Origin: Hufsiella ginkgonis
Lineage (GTDB): Bacteria; Bacteroidota; Bacteroidia; Sphingobacteriales; Sphingobacteriaceae
DNA: 64,000 bases
Direction: 5' to 3'
Assembly: GCF_009834915.1 (NCBI RefSeq)
Contig: NZ_WVHS01000002.1
Span: forward strand, 124,001 to 188,000
Below are positions 17,077 to 25,871 of the stretch, one piece after another. The position numbers were made by a program, and so were the translations under genes. Below the pieces are notes generated by a model. It was not told the origin of the DNA. It saw only the letters and a program-made list of their open reading frames with translations, and made no database searches. How positions within the stretch are numbered: the first letter of the stretch is position 1; the number at the start of each line of letters is the position of its first letter.

Positions 17077-19515
17077 ATGAAAGTCTTCCTGGCCGTTTTG
17101 TTTACCGTACTTGGCCTGTCCCTGGTCCTGCTATTGAATATGAAGCTGGGGCAGGCGCCTCCGTTGGGCAAGTTCCTCGATCCCTTTCATGGTTTTTGGG
17201 CGAATGCCGAGAGCGCCTCACCCGGCGATAAGGAAACGGGGCTCGACGTGCCGGGCCTTACCGGGAAGGTCACCGTGGTGTTCGACGATAAGATGATCCC
17301 TCATATTTTCGCCGGTAATGATCACGACGTGTATTTCGCCCAGGGTTACATCACCGCTAAAGACCGGCTCTGGCAGATGGATTTCCAGACGAGATTTGCC
17401 TCGGGAAGATTATCTGAAGTGGTGGGCAATAAGGCCGTCGAGCTCGACCGGTTCCAGCGGCGCATGGGCATGACCTACGGCGCGGAGCAGATGATAAAAG
17501 AAGTAGCTAAATACCCCCGGTTAAAAGCGGTAATGGAGGCTTACCGCGATGGGATCAACGCCTACATCCATTCGCTTAAGCCGGGCGATTACCCCATCGA
17601 ATTTAAGATCCTGGACTATAAACCGGAGGATTGGCAGGTGCTTAACACCGGGCTGCTGCTTAAGCTGATGTCGGCTACCCTGGCAGGCGGCTCAAACGAG
17701 TTTTATATGAGCAATATCCTGGCTAAGTTCGGGCCGGATATTACCCGCGACCTTTTCCCGGATTATCCCGGGCTCGAAGATCCCATCATTCCCAAAGGGA
17801 CGCCCTGGAACTTCAAACCGGTCAGCATTCCGCAGGTTCCCAAAAGTTACTCGGCCATCGCCACGGCAGGCATCCGTACCAAAGAGCTGGAAGAGGGCAT
17901 AGGCAGCAATAATTGGGCGATATCAGGAAAAAAGTCGGCGAGCGGTTACCCCATCCTGGCCAACGATCCGCATCTCGACCTCACACTTCCCGCTATCTGG
18001 TACCAGCTGCAGCTCTCGGCGCCGGGGTTAAATGTATACGGCGTGTCTATTCCCGGTTCGCCATGCGTGGTGATCGGCTACAATAAAGACGTAGCCTGGG
18101 GAGTAACCAACGTGGGCTCTGACGTGCTGGACTGGTATCAAGTGAATTTCCGCGATACTAAAAAGGACGCCTACTTTTACGATAACGCCTGGAAACCCAC
18201 GCGGCGGCGTATCGAACACATCGCGATTCGCGGCGGAAAACAACTGGACGATACGGTGATCTATACGCACCAGGGCCCGGTGGTTTACCTCGATAACCAG
18301 AAGCCGGCGTTCGCGAAGGCGGCGAATATTCCTTCAGGACATGCGTTACGCTGGATCGCCCACGAGCCTTCTGCGGATATCTGGGCATTTTACCTGCTTA
18401 ACCGCGCTAAAAATTACGACGATTACCGAAAAGCGATCACCTGGTTCGCAGCTCCTGCGCAGAACTTCGCCTTCGCGAGCGCAACCAACGACATAGCCAT
18501 CACGCCGAACGGCCGTTTCCCGTTAAAATGGCGGGAGCAGGGTAAGTTCCTGATGGACGGCAGTAAACCGGAAAACGATTGGCAGGGGTGGATCCCGACC
18601 GAACAGAACCCAACGGTAAAAAATCCGCCCCGGGGATTTATCAGCTCCGCCAACCAGTCGCCGGCAGATCAATCGTATCCTTATTACCTGAGCTGGGAAT
18701 TTCATTCTTACGACAGGGCACGACGCATCAATTCCCGTTTAGCGGTGATGGAACATGCTACCGTAGACAGTATCCGTGCCCTGCAAAACGACACCTACAG
18801 CATTCTGGCAGAAAATATTCTCCCCGTACTACTCAAATCGCTGGAACCCGGCAGGCTGTCAGGAGAAGCCAAAGCGGCCTACTCCATCATGGCGGGCTGG
18901 AATAAACAATATGATGCCGGCGAGAAAGGCGCATCGATATTTGAGCTCTGGCATAATACCCTGGCCAGGATGACCTGGGATGAGTTTCTCGACGCGGAGC
19001 ACCCCATGCGTTTTCCTCCCCGCGAAAGGCTGGTGAGGATGCTGCGTGATGAGCCGCTATCTCCCTGGTTCGACGATAAAAACACGCCGGCGAAAGAAAC
19101 CAGCCGGAAGATCATTCGTAAATCCTTCGCGTTTACGATCGACAGCCTGGCACGTAAGCTCGGGCCTATCGGCGACAAGTGGGAGTGGGGACGGGTAAAA
19201 GGCAGCCATGTACCGCATCTCGCGGCCATTCCGGGATTTGGCTCCGCCACGCTGTTTGCCGGCGGCGGGAAGAACATTGTTAATGCGCTTTCTGAAAGTA
19301 ACGGTCCTTCATGGCGGATGATCGTAGCCCTGGGAAAACCCAATAAAGGGTACGGCGTTTTCCCGGGCGGCGAATCGGGTAACCCGGGGAGCTTTTACTA
19401 CGATAACATGATCGAGACCTGGGCGGGAGGCAAACTGAACGAGCTGCTGTTCCTGCAGTCGCCCACCGAAACCAATAAACGCATCATTAAACGCATCCTG
19501 CTAACTAACCATTAA
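17077..19515 (+). CDS. Penicillin acylase family protein (Ntn-hydrolase)
   Basis: An 812-residue homologue of penicillin G and acyl-homoserine-lactone acylases. An N-terminal hydrophobic segment (1-22) directs export. The precursor is expected to cleave itself before Ser277 in GIGSNNWAISG, making that serine the N-terminal nucleophile of the beta chain. Supporting residues are NDPHLDL, the GVSIPGSPCVVIGYN loop, AWGVTN and the late beta-chain segment RMIVALG. Family members hydrolyse amides of aromatic or fatty acids, so the substrate could be a beta-lactam side chain, an AHL or a peptide; the sequence alone does not decide. It is followed after 12 bp by a small membrane-protein gene. Confidence 0.92.
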   Translation: MKVFLAVLFTVLGLSLVLLLNMKLGQAPPLGKFLDPFHGFWANAESASPGDKETGLDVPGLTGKVTVVFDDKMIPHIFAGNDHDVYFAQGYITAKDRLWQMDFQTRFASGRLSEVVGNKAVELDRFQRRMGMTYGAEQMIKEVAKYPRLKAVMEAYRDGINAYIHSLKPGDYPIEFKILDYKPEDWQVLNTGLLLKLMSATLAGGSNEFYMSNILAKFGPDITRDLFPDYPGLEDPIIPKGTPWNFKPVSIPQVPKSYSAIATAGIRTKELEEGIGSNNWAISGKKSASGYPILANDPHLDLTLPAIWYQLQLSAPGLNVYGVSIPGSPCVVIGYNKDVAWGVTNVGSDVLDWYQVNFRDTKKDAYFYDNAWKPTRRRIEHIAIRGGKQLDDTVIYTHQGPVVYLDNQKPAFAKAANIPSGHALRWIAHEPSADIWAFYLLNRAKNYDDYRKAITWFAAPAQNFAFASATNDIAITPNGRFPLKWREQGKFLMDGSKPENDWQGWIPTEQNPTVKNPPRGFISSANQSPADQSYPYYLSWEFHSYDRARRINSRLAVMEHATVDSIRALQNDTYSILAENILPVLLKSLEPGRLSGEAKAAYSIMAGWNKQYDAGEKGASIFELWHNTLARMTWDEFLDAEHPMRFPPRERLVRMLRDEPLSPWFDDKNTPAKETSRKIIRKSFAFTIDSLARKLGPIGDKWEWGRVKGSHVPHLAAIPGFGSATLFAGGGKNIVNALSESNGPSWRMIVALGKPNKGYGVFPGGESGNPGSFYYDNMIETWAGGKLNELLFLQSPTETNKRIIKRILLTNH

Positions 19516-19527
19516 CCGCCCACGCTC

Positions 19528-19878
19528 ATGTTATTTATCCTGATTGCCGTTTTTAGCCTCCTGCTGCAGTTTTTTTTACCGTGGTGGATCATTGCGCCGG
19601 TTTCGGCCGTCCTGGCTGCCCTGGTTGGCGGAACTGCGCGTAATGCTTTTTTTTCGTCGTTCATGGCAATTTTTGTAATGTGGATCGGAGTAAGCCTCTC
19701 AAAAAGTATCCCGAACCAACACTTGCTTTCCGGCAAAGTAGCAGTAATGCTTGGGTTGCCGCAGTCGCCGTCCAGCTGGATCATCGTGCTGCTGGCCACA
19801 GGGATAATCGGCGGCCTTACCGCTTCCGTTTCCGCCCTGGCGGGATATTACTGGCGGGCCGCGCTGAAGAAGAAATAA
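19528..19878 (+). CDS. Small multi-pass membrane protein, unknown function
   Basis: 116 residues with three to four hydrophobic helices (about 1-20, 22-52, 80-108) and a basic C-terminal tail WRAALKKK. It starts 12 bp after the penicillin acylase stop and is probably co-transcribed. I recognise no family; similar short proteins are scattered in this phylum. Its stop lies 20 bp before the LuxE-like gene. Confidence 0.65.
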   Translation: MLFILIAVFSLLLQFFLPWWIIAPVSAVLAALVGGTARNAFFSSFMAIFVMWIGVSLSKSIPNQHLLSGKVAVMLGLPQSPSSWIIVLLATGIIGGLTASVSALAGYYWRAALKKK

Positions 19879-19886
19879 GCTTTCTT

Positions 19887-19894
19887 TATCTTTG
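19887..19894 (+). promoter_or_regulatory. -7 box TATCTTTG four bases before a GTG start
   Basis: Exact TAnnTTTG match ending at 19894; the GTG of the LuxE-like gene is at 19899. In this phylum transcription starts a few bases after this box, so the transcript could be leaderless. No good -33 TTG was seen. Confidence 0.4.
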
Positions 19895-19898
19895 CCGC

Positions 19899-20882
19899 GT
19901 GAGTATCAATCCGCAACGCATTTTCGACATCAGTAACGAACAGGATTTCGAGACCGTAGCGCTGGAAGTGTTCCGATACCAGGCATCCTGCGTACCGGTT
20001 TACCGCGATTTTATCAGCTACCTGGGCGTCGACCCCGCCGGCGTAACGCACACCTCGCAGGTTCCGTTTATGCCGGTTGAGTTCTTTAAATCGCATCCCG
20101 TAACGGTCGCTGGCTATCAGCCGGAAATTACTTTTACCAGTTCCGGAACCACGGGAATGGTGCAAAGCAGGCACCTGGTGACCGACGTTTCACTGTATGT
20201 GCAAAGTTTCAGGAAAGCGTTCGGGTTGTTCTACGGAGATATTGCTGAATATGCATTCCTGGCGCTGCTACCGGCTTACCAGGAACGGGAAGGTTCCTCG
20301 CTGATCTATATGGTCGACGATCTCATCGCGCGCAGCGGACATCCTTTCAGCGGGTACGTGCTCAGCGACCCTGCTTCACTGGCGGAAAAGCTGGAATTAT
20401 TACGGCAACAACGGGTTCCTGTTATCCTTATCGGCGTAACGTATGCACTGCTCGATTTCGTAGAAGCTTACCGGCTTGATTTTCCAGGGCTCATCGTGAT
20501 GGAAACCGGCGGCATGAAAGGCCGCAGGAAAGAAATGGTGCGCGAGGAACTACACCAGCGGCTTTGCCGGGGATTTGGGGTGCCGGCTATCCATTCGGAA
20601 TACGGGATGACGGAATTGCTTTCACAAGGGTATTCGGCGGGAGGAGGCCTGTTCCGGTGCCCGCCATGGATGAAGATACTCCTGCGGGATATTAACGATC
20701 CCCTTACATTGCTGGAAAACGGTAAAACCGGCGGAATCAACGTGATCGACCTGGCCAACGTTCACTCGTGCGCGTTCATTGCTACGCAAGACCTGGGGAG
20801 AATGCACCCGGATACCGGTTTCGAAGTGCTGGGCAGGTTCGATAACAGCGATATCCGGGGTTGTAACTTGCTGGTACAGTAA
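19899..20882 (+). CDS. LuxE-like acyl-protein synthetase / acyl-activating ligase
   Basis: A 327-residue adenylate-forming enzyme of the LuxE/PaaK type. It has the phosphate-binding loop SSGTTG at 81-86 preceded by EITFT, SRHLVTD, and the adenine-binding-like segment IHSEYGMTELLSQGYS. LuxE activates fatty acids as acyl-AMP and passes the acyl group to a Cys for reduction by LuxC. A LuxC-like reductase is encoded 2.8 kb away. The GTG at 19899 is chosen because homologues begin near NPQRIFDI; the open frame extends upstream to 19680 but overlaps the preceding gene. No luciferase genes are present, so the product is probably a fatty aldehyde or alcohol for lipid synthesis (inference). Confidence 0.8.
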   Translation: MSINPQRIFDISNEQDFETVALEVFRYQASCVPVYRDFISYLGVDPAGVTHTSQVPFMPVEFFKSHPVTVAGYQPEITFTSSGTTGMVQSRHLVTDVSLYVQSFRKAFGLFYGDIAEYAFLALLPAYQEREGSSLIYMVDDLIARSGHPFSGYVLSDPASLAEKLELLRQQRVPVILIGVTYALLDFVEAYRLDFPGLIVMETGGMKGRRKEMVREELHQRLCRGFGVPAIHSEYGMTELLSQGYSAGGGLFRCPPWMKILLRDINDPLTLLENGKTGGINVIDLANVHSCAFIATQDLGRMHPDTGFEVLGRFDNSDIRGCNLLVQ

Positions 20883-20914
20883 GCGTTTTGGCACTCATCG
20901 GTACGATAACTTTA

Positions 20915-22072
20915 TTATTCGAAATATTCTTTCATCCGCTCAAAAAAGCTCTTTTCATTTTTACCCGGTTGCGGTTTAAAGTTCGGAGAAGCCTGCAATT
21001 TTTCGAGCAGGGTGCGTTCTTCAGCCGATAGCGCTTTAGGTGTCCAGATGTTAACGTAGATCAGCTGGTCGCCGCGGTGATACGAGTTCACTTCCGGAAC
21101 GCCTTTGCCTTTTAACCTCAGGATCTTTCCGCCCTGTGTACCTGGTTCGATCTTGATCTTTGCTTTGCCGTCTATGGTTGGCACTTCAACGGAAGCGCCC
21201 ACGGCAGCCTCGATAAAGCTGATGTGAAGATCGTACACTACGTTATTTCCTTCGCGCTTAAGGGTTTCGTGCGGGATCTCTTCAATAAGGATGATGAGGT
21301 CTCCCGGAACGCCTCCGCGCGGCGCCGCGTTGCCTTTGCCGCTCATCGAAAGCTGCATTCCTTCGCTAACACCTGCCGGGATATTGATCGAGATCGTTTC
21401 TTCGCCACGTACCACGCCGTCGCCATGGCAATTATTACATTTATTGGTGATGGTGGTACCTTCACCGTTACAGGTAGGGCAGGTACTGGTGGTTTGCATC
21501 TGTCCCAGGATGGTATTGGTTACCCGGCGTACAGAACCATTTCCGCCGCAGGTGCTGCAGGTATGGAACGAAGATTTATCTTTTGCGCCGGTGCCATCGC
21601 ATACCTTACAAATCACCTGTTTATTTACCTTGATCTTTTTCTCTGCACCTTTGGCAACTTCGTCGAGGCTGAGCCGCACTTTAATCCGGAGATTGCTTCC
21701 GCGTGCTACACGCCGGCCGCCGCGGGATTGACCGCCGCCGCCGCCAAAGAAGCTTTCGAAAGGGCTTCCGCCGCCGAACACATCGCCAAACTGGCTGAAG
21801 ATATCTTCCATGTTCATGCCTCCGCTGCCGTAACCCCCGGCGCTTCCGGCATTGGCCGCGTGGCCATACTGATCGTAACGCTGTTTCTTCTCCGGACTGC
21901 TCAGCACTTCATAGGCTTCCGCAGCCTCTTTGAACTTCTCCTCCGCCGCTTTGTCACCCTGGTTTTTGTCGGGGTGGTACTTGATGGCCAGCTTGCGGTA
22001 TGCCTTTTTTATTTCATCGGCGGTGGAATTCCGGGTAACGCCCAGTACGTCGTAATAATCTCTTTTTGCCAT
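20915..22072 (-). CDS. dnaJ: Chaperone protein DnaJ
   Basis: Hsp40 co-chaperone that delivers substrates to DnaK and stimulates its ATPase. The 385-residue type I protein has an N-terminal J domain with HPD (IKYHPDKNQ), a Gly/Phe-rich linker (about 75-125), four CxxCxGxG zinc repeats ([32 protein letters not shown]), and the C-terminal substrate-binding beta domains. It starts two bases after the grpE stop, so grpE-dnaJ is an operon. dnaK is not in the window. Confidence 0.97.
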   Translation of the reverse strand: MAKRDYYDVLGVTRNSTADEIKKAYRKLAIKYHPDKNQGDKAAEEKFKEAAEAYEVLSSPEKKQRYDQYGHAANAGSAGGYGSGGMNMEDIFSQFGDVFGGGSPFESFFGGGGGQSRGGRRVARGSNLRIKVRLSLDEVAKGAEKKIKVNKQVICKVCDGTGAKDKSSFHTCSTCGGNGSVRRVTNTILGQMQTTSTCPTCNGEGTTITNKCNNCHGDGVVRGEETISINIPAGVSEGMQLSMSGKGNAAPRGGVPGDLIILIEEIPHETLKREGNNVVYDLHISFIEAAVGASVEVPTIDGKAKIKIEPGTQGGKILRLKGKGVPEVNSYHRGDQLIYVNIWTPKALSAEERTLLEKLQASPNFKPQPGKNEKSFFERMKEYFE

Positions 22073-22074
22073 AA

Positions 22075-22623
22075 TTATGCGCCAACTAATACTTTAGCAA
22101 AGCGGATCACTTTGTCGTTCAGGTAATAACCTTTCTCCACTTCGTCTATTACTTTGCCCTTCAGGTCGTCGGTAGGGGCAGGAATATTGGTGATCGCCTC
22201 GTGCAGGTCGGGATCGAAAGTTTCGCCTTTGGAAACCATTTCTTTCAGCCCTTTTTGCTGCAACACGTTTTTCAGTTTGTTATTTACCAGGTTAACGCCC
22301 TCCACCACGGGTGTAATATCGGTCGCGTTTTCCATGGCACGCAGGGCGCGCTCAAAATCATCGACTACCGGAAGCATGGATACGATCACTTCTTTACCTG
22401 CGGTTTGAAGTAATTCAACGCGCTCCTTGGTGGTGCGGCGTTTAAAGTTATCGAATTCTGCATACAGGCGCAGGTAGCGGTCGTTGGCGTCTGCGGCGTC
22501 TGCCTTCGCTTTTTCAAGTTCAGCAGTGAGTTTGCTAAGCTCGTCCTGGTTTACGGTTTCGGCGGCCGGTTCGGTGCCTTCGATGGGTGCTTGTTCTTCC
22601 TGGTTCTTTTTTTTCTTCAACAT
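22075..22623 (-). CDS. grpE: Nucleotide exchange factor GrpE
   Basis: ADP-release factor for DnaK. The 182-residue protein has an acidic, Gln-rich N-terminal tail, a long coiled-coil (about 30-75, [31 protein letters not shown]) and the C-terminal beta domain with the family signature ending [17 protein letters not shown]. It is the first gene of the grpE-dnaJ pair, with no HrcA gene and no CIRCE element seen upstream. A GTCAG-C-CTGAC palindrome lies about 60 bp upstream. Confidence 0.96.
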   Translation of the reverse strand: MLKKKKNQEEQAPIEGTEPAAETVNQDELSKLTAELEKAKADAADANDRYLRLYAEFDNFKRRTTKERVELLQTAGKEVIVSMLPVVDDFERALRAMENATDITPVVEGVNLVNNKLKNVLQQKGLKEMVSKGETFDPDLHEAITNIPAPTDDLKGKVIDEVEKGYYLNDKVIRFAKVLVGA

Positions 22624-22758
22624 ACCTGGTAATAATTGTCAACGATGCCGCTCAAATTCATTGCCATGATTAAAAATACGTCAGGCTGACAGGCATGCGA
22701 AGGCAAAATGGTTCTTTTGGCCGGATTTAAACTAAATTTCTCTGAAGTGCTGACAGCG

Positions 22759-23442
22759 TCAGATGGTGGCATCTTCGTGCACCACGCCGTTTTCGCACTT
22801 GATAATGCGTGAAGGGAAGGTGCGAATGATGTGATAATCGTGGGTTGCCATAAGCACCGCGGTGCCCGACTGGCTAATCTGGCGCAGCAGCATCACGATC
22901 TCTTCCGAAGTGTCGGGGTCGAGGTTTCCGGTAGGTTCGTCGGCAAGGATGATCTCCGGGTCGTTTAACAGGGCACGTGCAATTACGATACGCTGCTGCT
23001 CGCCGCCCGAGAGCTCGTGCGGCATTTTACGGATCTTTGACCGTAAGCCTACTTTATCCAGTACGTCGCGGATACGCTCGGCGATCAGGGCCTTGTCCTT
23101 CCATCCGGTGGCCTGCATCACAAATTGCAGGTTCTGTTCTACGGTGCGGTCTGTTAGCAGCTGGAAATCCTGGAACACGATCCCCAGTTTGCGGCGCAGG
23201 AAAGGGACTTGCGTATCGCTGAGCTTTTTGAGGTCGAAATCTGCGGCCCTTCCTTCGCCGCTGGCGATATGAAGATCTCCGTAGATCACCTTAAGCAAGC
23301 TGCTTTTTCCCGACCCGGTGCTGCCGATCAGGAACACAAATTCGCCTTTGTCTATATGAAGTACTACGTTTGAAAGCACCAGGTGCTTTTGCTGGTAAAT
23401 ATCTACGTTCTCTAGTTTTATAACGGTATTGGTACCACTCAT
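22759..23442 (-). CDS. ftsE: Cell-division ABC ATPase FtsE-like
   Basis: A 227-residue ABC ATPase with Walker A GSTGSGKSS, Q-loop FQDFQLL, signature LSGGEQQR, Walker B IILADEPTGNLD and the switch His in MATHD. The FtsE-type segments (KVIYGDL, LRRKLGIVFQDFQLLTDRTVEQNL) separate it from LolD or MacB ATPases. FtsEX regulates peptidoglycan hydrolases at the septum. The ftsX gene is not adjacent here. The gene starts two bases after a small conserved-looking gene and is probably translated with it. Confidence 0.85.
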   Translation of the reverse strand: MSGTNTVIKLENVDIYQQKHLVLSNVVLHIDKGEFVFLIGSTGSGKSSLLKVIYGDLHIASGEGRAADFDLKKLSDTQVPFLRRKLGIVFQDFQLLTDRTVEQNLQFVMQATGWKDKALIAERIRDVLDKVGLRSKIRKMPHELSGGEQQRIVIARALLNDPEIILADEPTGNLDPDTSEEIVMLLRQISQSGTAVLMATHDYHIIRTFPSRIIKCENGVVHEDATI

Positions 23443-23444
23443 AA

Positions 23445-23648
23445 TCAGATTTCGAGTTTGAGGATCTGCCCGAAGGGAAGATCTTTAATTTTATCCATAA
23501 TCCATTCCGTTTTATCGCCAAGCCCTATTTTCTCGAGCGATTTGTCGGGACGGTCCACCCTGAAGTAAGCCAGCAACGTAAATTTTTCATCCCGTAACTG
23601 AACGTAATCGGGAATTTTCGCAGCACCTTTTACCTTAATGATGTACAT
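23445..23648 (-). CDS. Small hypothetical protein upstream of ftsE
   Basis: 67 residues starting MYIIKVKGAAKIPDYVQLRDEKFTLLAY, basic in the first half, with no signal peptide or membrane segment. It is probably a single beta-rich domain. The ATG at 23648 is chosen over an upstream in-frame ATG because a TACCTTTG box ends three bases before it. Two bases separate it from ftsE, which implies coupling. I do not recognise the family. Confidence 0.65.
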   Translation of the reverse strand: MYIIKVKGAAKIPDYVQLRDEKFTLLAYFRVDRPDKSLEKIGLGDKTEWIMDKIKDLPFGQILKLEI

Positions 23649-23651
23649 GTT

Positions 23652-23659
23652 CAAAGGTA
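23652..23659 (-). promoter_or_regulatory. -7 box TACCTTTG three bases before an ATG
   Basis: Exact TAnnTTTG match on the minus strand, followed by AAC and the ATG of the small gene upstream of ftsE. If used, the mRNA would be leaderless or nearly so. Confidence 0.4.
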
Positions 23660-23699
23660 GCAATTAATGAATAATGAACATATTGATCGCTCATTATAA

Positions 23700-24761
23700 T
23701 TACCCGTCGTTCATCACCGGCAGGAGCTGGCGGAGGAATTCGATGATGTTGCGGCCATCCGCATAGTCCCAAAGCCTGGGCTGCTGGCTTTCGCCGAACG
23801 TAACCGTTTGAACAGGTAACGATAGCGGGAGGCTGGTTACGATCACCTGCAGCTCCCCGGCTATGCCGCCCAGCTTTTGCACCAGGCCGTCCGCGTGGTC
23901 GTATTCTTCATAATGGATCACCGCCAGCGGAGAATTGAGTGCGGGCGACTCCCTCACCAGGAGAAACCCGTTATCGAAATGCTTGTCGCCGTTTACCAGC
24001 ATGATCGACTTGTTATATTCGTAGTTGTTATGGTATTTGTGATGATCGCCGATGGTGTTAAATGGTTCTACGGGCAGGAAAAAAGCGGCCAGGTCATAAC
24101 CCGCCGGCACATAGATCTTGGAAACGTTGCGGCAGCCAAGCCCGAAATAATCAAATACGTCATGTCCGAGCGCGAAGAGCTGCGCTGGGCTCTCTGTACC
24201 GTCGAGCACAGCCACGCTGGTACGGTTTTTCCGGATGATGTTCGGTACTTTACTGAAGTAATAATCGAAATAGCGGGAGGTATTGCCGCTGCCGGTAGCG
24301 ATCACTGCGTCGAAGTCAACCAGCCGATCGATAAACACGAAAGATCCCGAAAATGCAGGCTCGATCCCTACCAGCTTTTCGAGCAGGAAGGGCAGGAGGC
24401 GTTTATCATTCGAAGACAGCTTGATGAGCGCTTTATACCCGAAGGCAAGTACAGACAACACATCGTGAAAACCCACGAGTGGGATATTGCCCGCAAGTAT
24501 CAGCCCCACTTTCTTGGGAGCTGGCAGATCCGACCCTTCACCGGGAGGGAAGTCCCGTAAGAACCATTCTTCCAGCTGCTCTTTTTCCAGCATCGAGGCG
24601 ATGGCGCGCAACGCCCTGCCCGTTTCTTCGGGGGTAAACCAGGCGTTGTCATATTGCGCAGAAAGTACGAATGCCTGGAGCCGTTCGTCGTCGCTCCGCA
24701 TAAATTCGCCCCAACGGGCAAAGGCTTCAATTCGTTGGCTGTATGTCAAAATTGGGGTCAT
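23700..24761 (-). CDS. LuxC-like acyl-CoA/acyl-protein reductase
   Basis: A 353-residue protein of the aldehyde-dehydrogenase-like LuxC family, which reduces activated fatty acids to aldehydes with NADPH. Visible parts are the cofactor-fold segment VGLILAGNIPLVGFHDVLSVL (85-105), FDAVIATGSGNTSRYF (150-165) and GLGCRNVSKIYVP with candidate nucleophile Cys210. LuxC is normally longer (about 480), so this is the short Bacteroidota form. It is divergent from a 2x[4Fe-4S] ferredoxin gene across 109 bp, and a LuxE-like ligase is 2.8 kb away. No luxAB is present, so a role in light emission is unlikely; lipid aldehyde formation is the better guess. Confidence 0.85.
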   Translation of the reverse strand: MTPILTYSQRIEAFARWGEFMRSDDERLQAFVLSAQYDNAWFTPEETGRALRAIASMLEKEQLEEWFLRDFPPGEGSDLPAPKKVGLILAGNIPLVGFHDVLSVLAFGYKALIKLSSNDKRLLPFLLEKLVGIEPAFSGSFVFIDRLVDFDAVIATGSGNTSRYFDYYFSKVPNIIRKNRTSVAVLDGTESPAQLFALGHDVFDYFGLGCRNVSKIYVPAGYDLAAFFLPVEPFNTIGDHHKYHNNYEYNKSIMLVNGDKHFDNGFLLVRESPALNSPLAVIHYEEYDHADGLVQKLGGIAGELQVIVTSLPLSLPVQTVTFGESQQPRLWDYADGRNIIEFLRQLLPVMNDG

Positions 24762-24786
24762 TTAACTTAAATTGCGCGAAAATTAT

Positions 24787-24794
24787 TATATTTG
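24787..24794 (+). promoter_or_regulatory. Candidate -7 box (TATATTTG) for the ferredoxin gene
   Basis: Exact TAnnTTTG match in the divergent spacer, 76 bp before the ferredoxin ATG, leaving an untranslated leader of about 70 bases. The nearest TTG upstream is too close (12 bp) for a standard -33 element. Confidence 0.5.
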
Positions 24795-24870
24795 CGTCGT
24801 TTTTACAGGAGAATAGTGTTCCTTAAGAATGCGTACAAAACTACTATTTAGAGACAGATAACAGACAGCG

Positions 24871-25221
24871 ATGGCGATAAAAATAACGGACGAATGTATT
24901 AATTGCGGCGCATGTGAGCCGGAATGCCCGAATAATGCCATATATGACGCAGGAGCGGCCTGGAGATTTTCTGACGGCACCGCCCTGCGCGGGGTGATCG
25001 ATTTCGGTGACGGCACCACCCTGGATGCCAGCGAAGCTCAAGCGGCCATTTCAGATGAAGTTTACTATATCGTACCCGATAAATGTACCGAATGCGTAGG
25101 CTTCCACGATGAGCCGCAATGCGCTGCCGTATGCCCGGTAGATTGTTGCGTAGACGACGAGGATATCCGTGAATCTAAGGAAGAGCTGCTGGCGAAAAAA
25201 GCATGGCTGCATGTAGAGTAG
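24871..25221 (+). CDS. Ferredoxin with two [4Fe-4S] clusters
   Basis: A 116-residue electron carrier. The first cluster motif is CINCGACEPECP (residues 10-21); the second is CTECVGFHDEPQCAAVCP (about 73-90), with a longer gap between the second and third Cys, as in Allochromatium/YfhL-type ferredoxins. A 45-residue insert between the motifs, rich in Gly/Asp/Thr, is usual for Bacteroidota versions as I recall. The helical C terminus is charged. It sits divergent from the LuxC-like reductase and may serve a nearby redox step (inference). Confidence 0.92.
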   Translation: MAIKITDECINCGACEPECPNNAIYDAGAAWRFSDGTALRGVIDFGDGTTLDASEAQAAISDEVYYIVPDKCTECVGFHDEPQCAAVCPVDCCVDDEDIRESKEELLAKKAWLHVE

Positions 25222-25250
25222 GAGGTTAGACGTTTAACGTTACACGTTCC
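25222..25250. repeat. Intergenic dispersed repeat, ACGTTTGACGTTC family, copy 2 (short)
   Basis: GGTTAGACGTTTAACGTTAC then ACGTTCC. It resembles the left part of the copy after the aspartate kinase gene (GGTTGGACGTTTGACGTTCC). It directly follows the ferredoxin stop and has no matching right arm. Confidence 0.4.
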
Positions 25251-25269
25251 TGCACAGCGCCGGGTATAG

Positions 25270-25307
25270 AACAAAAAAGCGATTTGAACACTCAAATCGC
25301 TTTTTTT
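25270..25307. terminator. Bidirectional intrinsic terminator
   Basis: AAAAAAGCGATTTGA-ACAC-TCAAATCGCTTTTTTTTT: a 15-bp stem with A-run and T-run flanks, between the convergent ferredoxin and universal stress protein genes. Confidence 0.92.
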
Positions 25308-25342
25308 TTGCACCCGGACGTCCAGCTTCGGGCGTATAAACG

Positions 25343-25810
25343 CTACTTCGGATTCGGTACCACCAATACCGCACATTTCGCTTTGCGGCATACGCCCTCG
25401 GCTACGCTGCCGGTAATAAAGTGGTCGAGGCCTGTTCTGCCGTGCGTGCCCAGGATGATCAGGTCGGCACGCCACTCTTCCGCGGTGGCTAGTATTTCGT
25501 CGGTGGGATTTCCAACTTTGTTAAACGTAAATATGGTGGTTTCGCTGCTGAAATGGTCGCTGATGCGGTCGAGCAGTTTTTTGCCCGCCTGCTCCTGGAT
25601 CTCCATCATATCGGGAATGAGTAACTGGGGCTCGGCAATGAGCGGATCGCCCACATAACTGGTGGCTATAGCTACGTCGCTTACATGGACCAGTGCCACT
25701 TCCGACTTCATTTTACCGGCCAGCATTACGCCATAAGCACTGGCTTTGTCAGAATAAGGACTGTCTTCTACGGCGATCAATATCCTGTTTATTTGAAGGT
25801 TCGTTTCCAT
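25343..25810 (-). CDS. Universal stress protein (UspA family)
   Basis: A 155-residue single Usp domain. It begins INRILIAVEDSPYSDKA, with Asp at the usual ATP-contact position, and ends with the nucleotide-binding signature GTHGRTGLDHFITGSVAEGV followed by CAVLVVPNPK. The GxxGxxG...GS pattern suggests an ATP-binding member. Such proteins are induced by starvation or stress. It is monocistronic: a strong terminator lies downstream, and the upstream spacer to the NlpC gene is 61 bp. Confidence 0.92.
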   Translation of the reverse strand: METNLQINRILIAVEDSPYSDKASAYGVMLAGKMKSEVALVHVSDVAIATSYVGDPLIAEPQLLIPDMMEIQEQAGKKLLDRISDHFSSETTIFTFNKVGNPTDEILATAEEWRADLIILGTHGRTGLDHFITGSVAEGVCRKAKCAVLVVPNPK

Positions 25811-25871
25811 TTGTACAGAACCCGGTGCGGCCGGAAAGTGTTTTAAATTCTTTTTTGTTTATTTGCCTGGG

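Noticed and set aside
19680-19898. Upstream extension of the LuxE-like frame
   Set aside because: It overlaps the preceding membrane-protein gene and is Arg-rich; the GTG at 19899 follows a promoter box and begins the family-like sequence.
21224-22126. Long plus-strand open frame of about 300 codons opposite dnaJ
   Set aside because: dnaJ on the minus strand has all family motifs; the opposite frame is Ala/Phe-rich codon shadow with no recognisable domain.
19899-25221. Bioluminescence (lux) operon
   Set aside because: LuxC- and LuxE-like proteins are present but luxA, luxB and luxD are not, and the genes are on different strands.
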